A stretch of DNA of 7,103 nt from Opitutales bacterium (lineage in GTDB: Bacteria; Verrucomicrobiota; Verrucomicrobiia; Opitutales; Intestinicryptomonadaceae): NCBI GenBank assembly GCA_017526045.1, contig JAFXRX010000028.1, forward strand, positions 1 to 7,103, written 5' to 3'. The notes beneath the pieces are model-generated. The model was given only the letters and a program-made list of their open reading frames with translations, did no database searches and was not told where the DNA came from. Position numbers and translations under genes: made by a program. This document shows, one piece after another, positions 5,780 to 7,103 of this stretch. Each line of letters starts with the position of its first letter. The first letter of the stretch is position 1.

Positions 5780-7103
5780 TTAATCGCGCGAAATCGGCTG
5801 CCCCTTTGCGAGCTTCGGCCCCGCGAAGAGCATCGAGGGGTTTTGGAGAGCCTCCAAAATGTTCATGGAGTGCGCGCCGACTTTTTCGCACTGGCCGAGA
5901 ATTTCTATGAACAAAATGCCGCCCTTCGCGCTCGCCGCGCCCAATTCGATTTCGGCGATGACCTCCTTGCGTATGGACTTGCGGATTTTGTCGAGCATCG
6001 TGCGGATTTTTACGGCGTTTTCCAAATCCTCGGGCGTGACGTTTTGCTGGAGGAGCATCCTGTGGGCGAAGAGCAGGAATTTGTCGATTTCCTCGCAGAA
6101 CTGCACGAACGCGGGCGACTGGAGCATCTGGTCCTTAAACTGCTTGCGGTATCTCTTGCGCGCCAGCGTTATGAGGCGGTAGCAGCAGTCGCTCATGTCC
6201 TCGAGCTCCGCGATTATCACCATGTTCTTGACGACAACGTTTGTGCTTTGCTCGCTCAGCTCGTGCGAGGTGCATTGTATGAAAAAGTTTGTCAGCGCGT
6301 ATGAGAGCTTGTCGCATTCCTCCTCCAGGCCGCGCAATTCGTTGACCTGCCCGCTCAAGTCCTCGTCGGGCTTCTGGAAAATGTCGGTGAAGCCGTTGAA
6401 CATTTTTGTGGACATTTCCGCGAGCTTTACAACCTCCTTCTGCCCCTCGAACAGGCAGATTTCGCCCATTTCGGCAAAGTGGCTTGCAAGGTATTCGAGC
6501 CTTTCCTGCGTTGTCTCCTTCTTCTCGTTGGGGTCGGATTTTACTATGCGGCAGACCAGGCGCTCCAAAAGCGGAACAAAGCCGATTAGAATAATGATGT
6601 TAAGCCCGTTGAACATCGAGTGGAATAGGGCGAGCTTTTCGGTAAGGCCAATCGAGTGGATTTCGCCGGCAGATTTGCCTGCGGCTTCGGCTGCCGCTAT
6701 GGAGCTTGCAAACCAGCCGTTTACGATGGCGTTTACCACGTGTATAAAATAGGGGAACACGCACAAGACCCAGATTACGCCTATCACGTTGAAAATCATG
6801 TGCACAAGCGAGGCTCGCTTTGCGTTTGTGTTGCCCGCGACGCCTGCCAAAAGCGCCGTTGCCGTTGTGCCGATGTTTTCGCCCAAAACAATGGCAGCGG
6901 CAAGGTCGAAATCAATCCAGCCCTTCATCACCATGGTCATGGTTCTAGCCATGGCGACTGCCGACGCCTGCACTACCAATGTCAGCACTACGCCGAATGC
7001 CAGAAATATCAAAATCGAAAGGTAGCCGAGGTTTGAATAGCCGCGTATAAATTCCAGAACCTCGGGGTGGGCGTTGATGTCTGGAACGGAGTCTTTCAAA
7101 TAG
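5780..7103 (-). CDS. Na+/phosphate cotransporter-family protein with PhoU-like domain, 5' end beyond the window
   Basis: The frame is open through the right edge, so the gene is partial. The first possible start inside, TTG at 7099, is not believable because half of the usual membrane domain would be missing. Counting from that codon, membrane segments lie at about 24-50, 66-88, 100-127 and 155-182. They form the second of the two Na_Pi_cotrans repeats expected in the family. It has a VQASA motif (43-47, usually QSSSA) and GENIGTTATALLA (73-85), followed by AKRASLVHMIFNVIGV (93-108). Residues about 200-418 are a cytoplasmic helical PhoU-like domain, ending in EILGQCEKVGAHSMNILEAL (399-418). 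The family imports or exports phosphate with sodium across the inner membrane, and the PhoU-like part is thought to be regulatory. The substrate is inferred from the family. About 150 or more residues are probably missing. The gene ends 54 bp before metG. Confidence 0.9.
   Translation of the reverse strand, partial: YLKDSVPDINAHPEVLEFIRGYSNLGYLSILIFLAFGVVLTLVVQASAVAMARTMTMVMKGWIDFDLAAAIVLGENIGTTATALLAGVAGNTNAKRASLVHMIFNVIGVIWVLCVFPYFIHVVNAIVNGWFASSIAAAEAAGKSAGEIHSIGLTEKLALFHSMFNGLNIIILIGFVPLLERLVCRIVKSDPNEKKETTQERLEYLASHFAEMGEICLFEGQKEVVKLAEMSTKMFNGFTDIFQKPDEDLSGQVNELRGLEEECDKLSYALTNFFIQCTSHELSEQSTNVVVKNMVIIAELEDMSDCCYRLITLARKRYRKQFKDQMLQSPAFVQFCEEIDKFLLFAHRMLLQQNVTPEDLENAVKIRTMLDKIRKSIRKEVIAEIELGAASAKGGILFIEILGQCEKVGAHSMNILEALQNPSMLFAGPKLAKGQPISRD

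Noticed and set aside
7097..7099. TTG as the start of the transporter gene
   Set aside because: The frame remains open to the window edge, and a start here would remove the first Na_Pi_cotrans repeat, so the true start lies outside.
1..7103. parS sites, DnaA boxes or an origin near parB
   Set aside because: I looked for TGTTTCACGTGAAACA-like and TTATCCACA-like sequences on both strands and saw none.

Overview
All six genes in this window lie on the minus strand, so transcription runs right to left. The content is chromosomal and housekeeping-like. I see no insertion sequence, phage gene, CRISPR array, tRNA or rRNA. Two features suggest a Gram-negative bacterium: exported proteins with signal peptides, and an acyl-ACP-synthetase-like ligase of the Aas type. 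The wording of the methionyl-tRNA synthetase (a zinc-less connective peptide with a YSxRQEQF stretch) and of the Na/Pi transporter (GENIGTT), together with moderately high GC and A-rich lysine runs, fits Verrucomicrobiota, perhaps Opitutales. That placement comes from memory of related proteins and is only moderately secure.

Layout in order of transcription. At the right edge is a Na+/phosphate cotransporter-family protein with a C-terminal PhoU-like domain. It is cut at its 5' end by the window. After a 54-bp gap comes metG, a short-form methionyl-tRNA synthetase, which ends in a textbook intrinsic terminator (4139-4168). A second transcription unit then begins: a stand-alone AMP-forming acyl-ACP/acyl-CoA ligase resembling the C-terminal half of Aas, a secreted leucine-zipper plus LysM protein, the chromosome-partitioning protein ParB, and an exported lysine/glutamate/proline-rich protein of unknown function that runs off the left edge.

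The last three genes are packed tightly: there is 1 bp between the LysM gene and parB and 1 bp between parB and the unknown gene. No terminator is visible anywhere in 850-4043, so the four genes may form one operon. It would join fatty-acid or phospholipid recycling, a peptidoglycan-binding protein and chromosome segregation. No parA and no parS-like site is visible.

Nothing here is clearly a new molecular system. The observations most worth a second look are the unrecognised secreted protein at the left edge, which carries short internal repeats, and the placement of parB between two exported-protein genes without parA.
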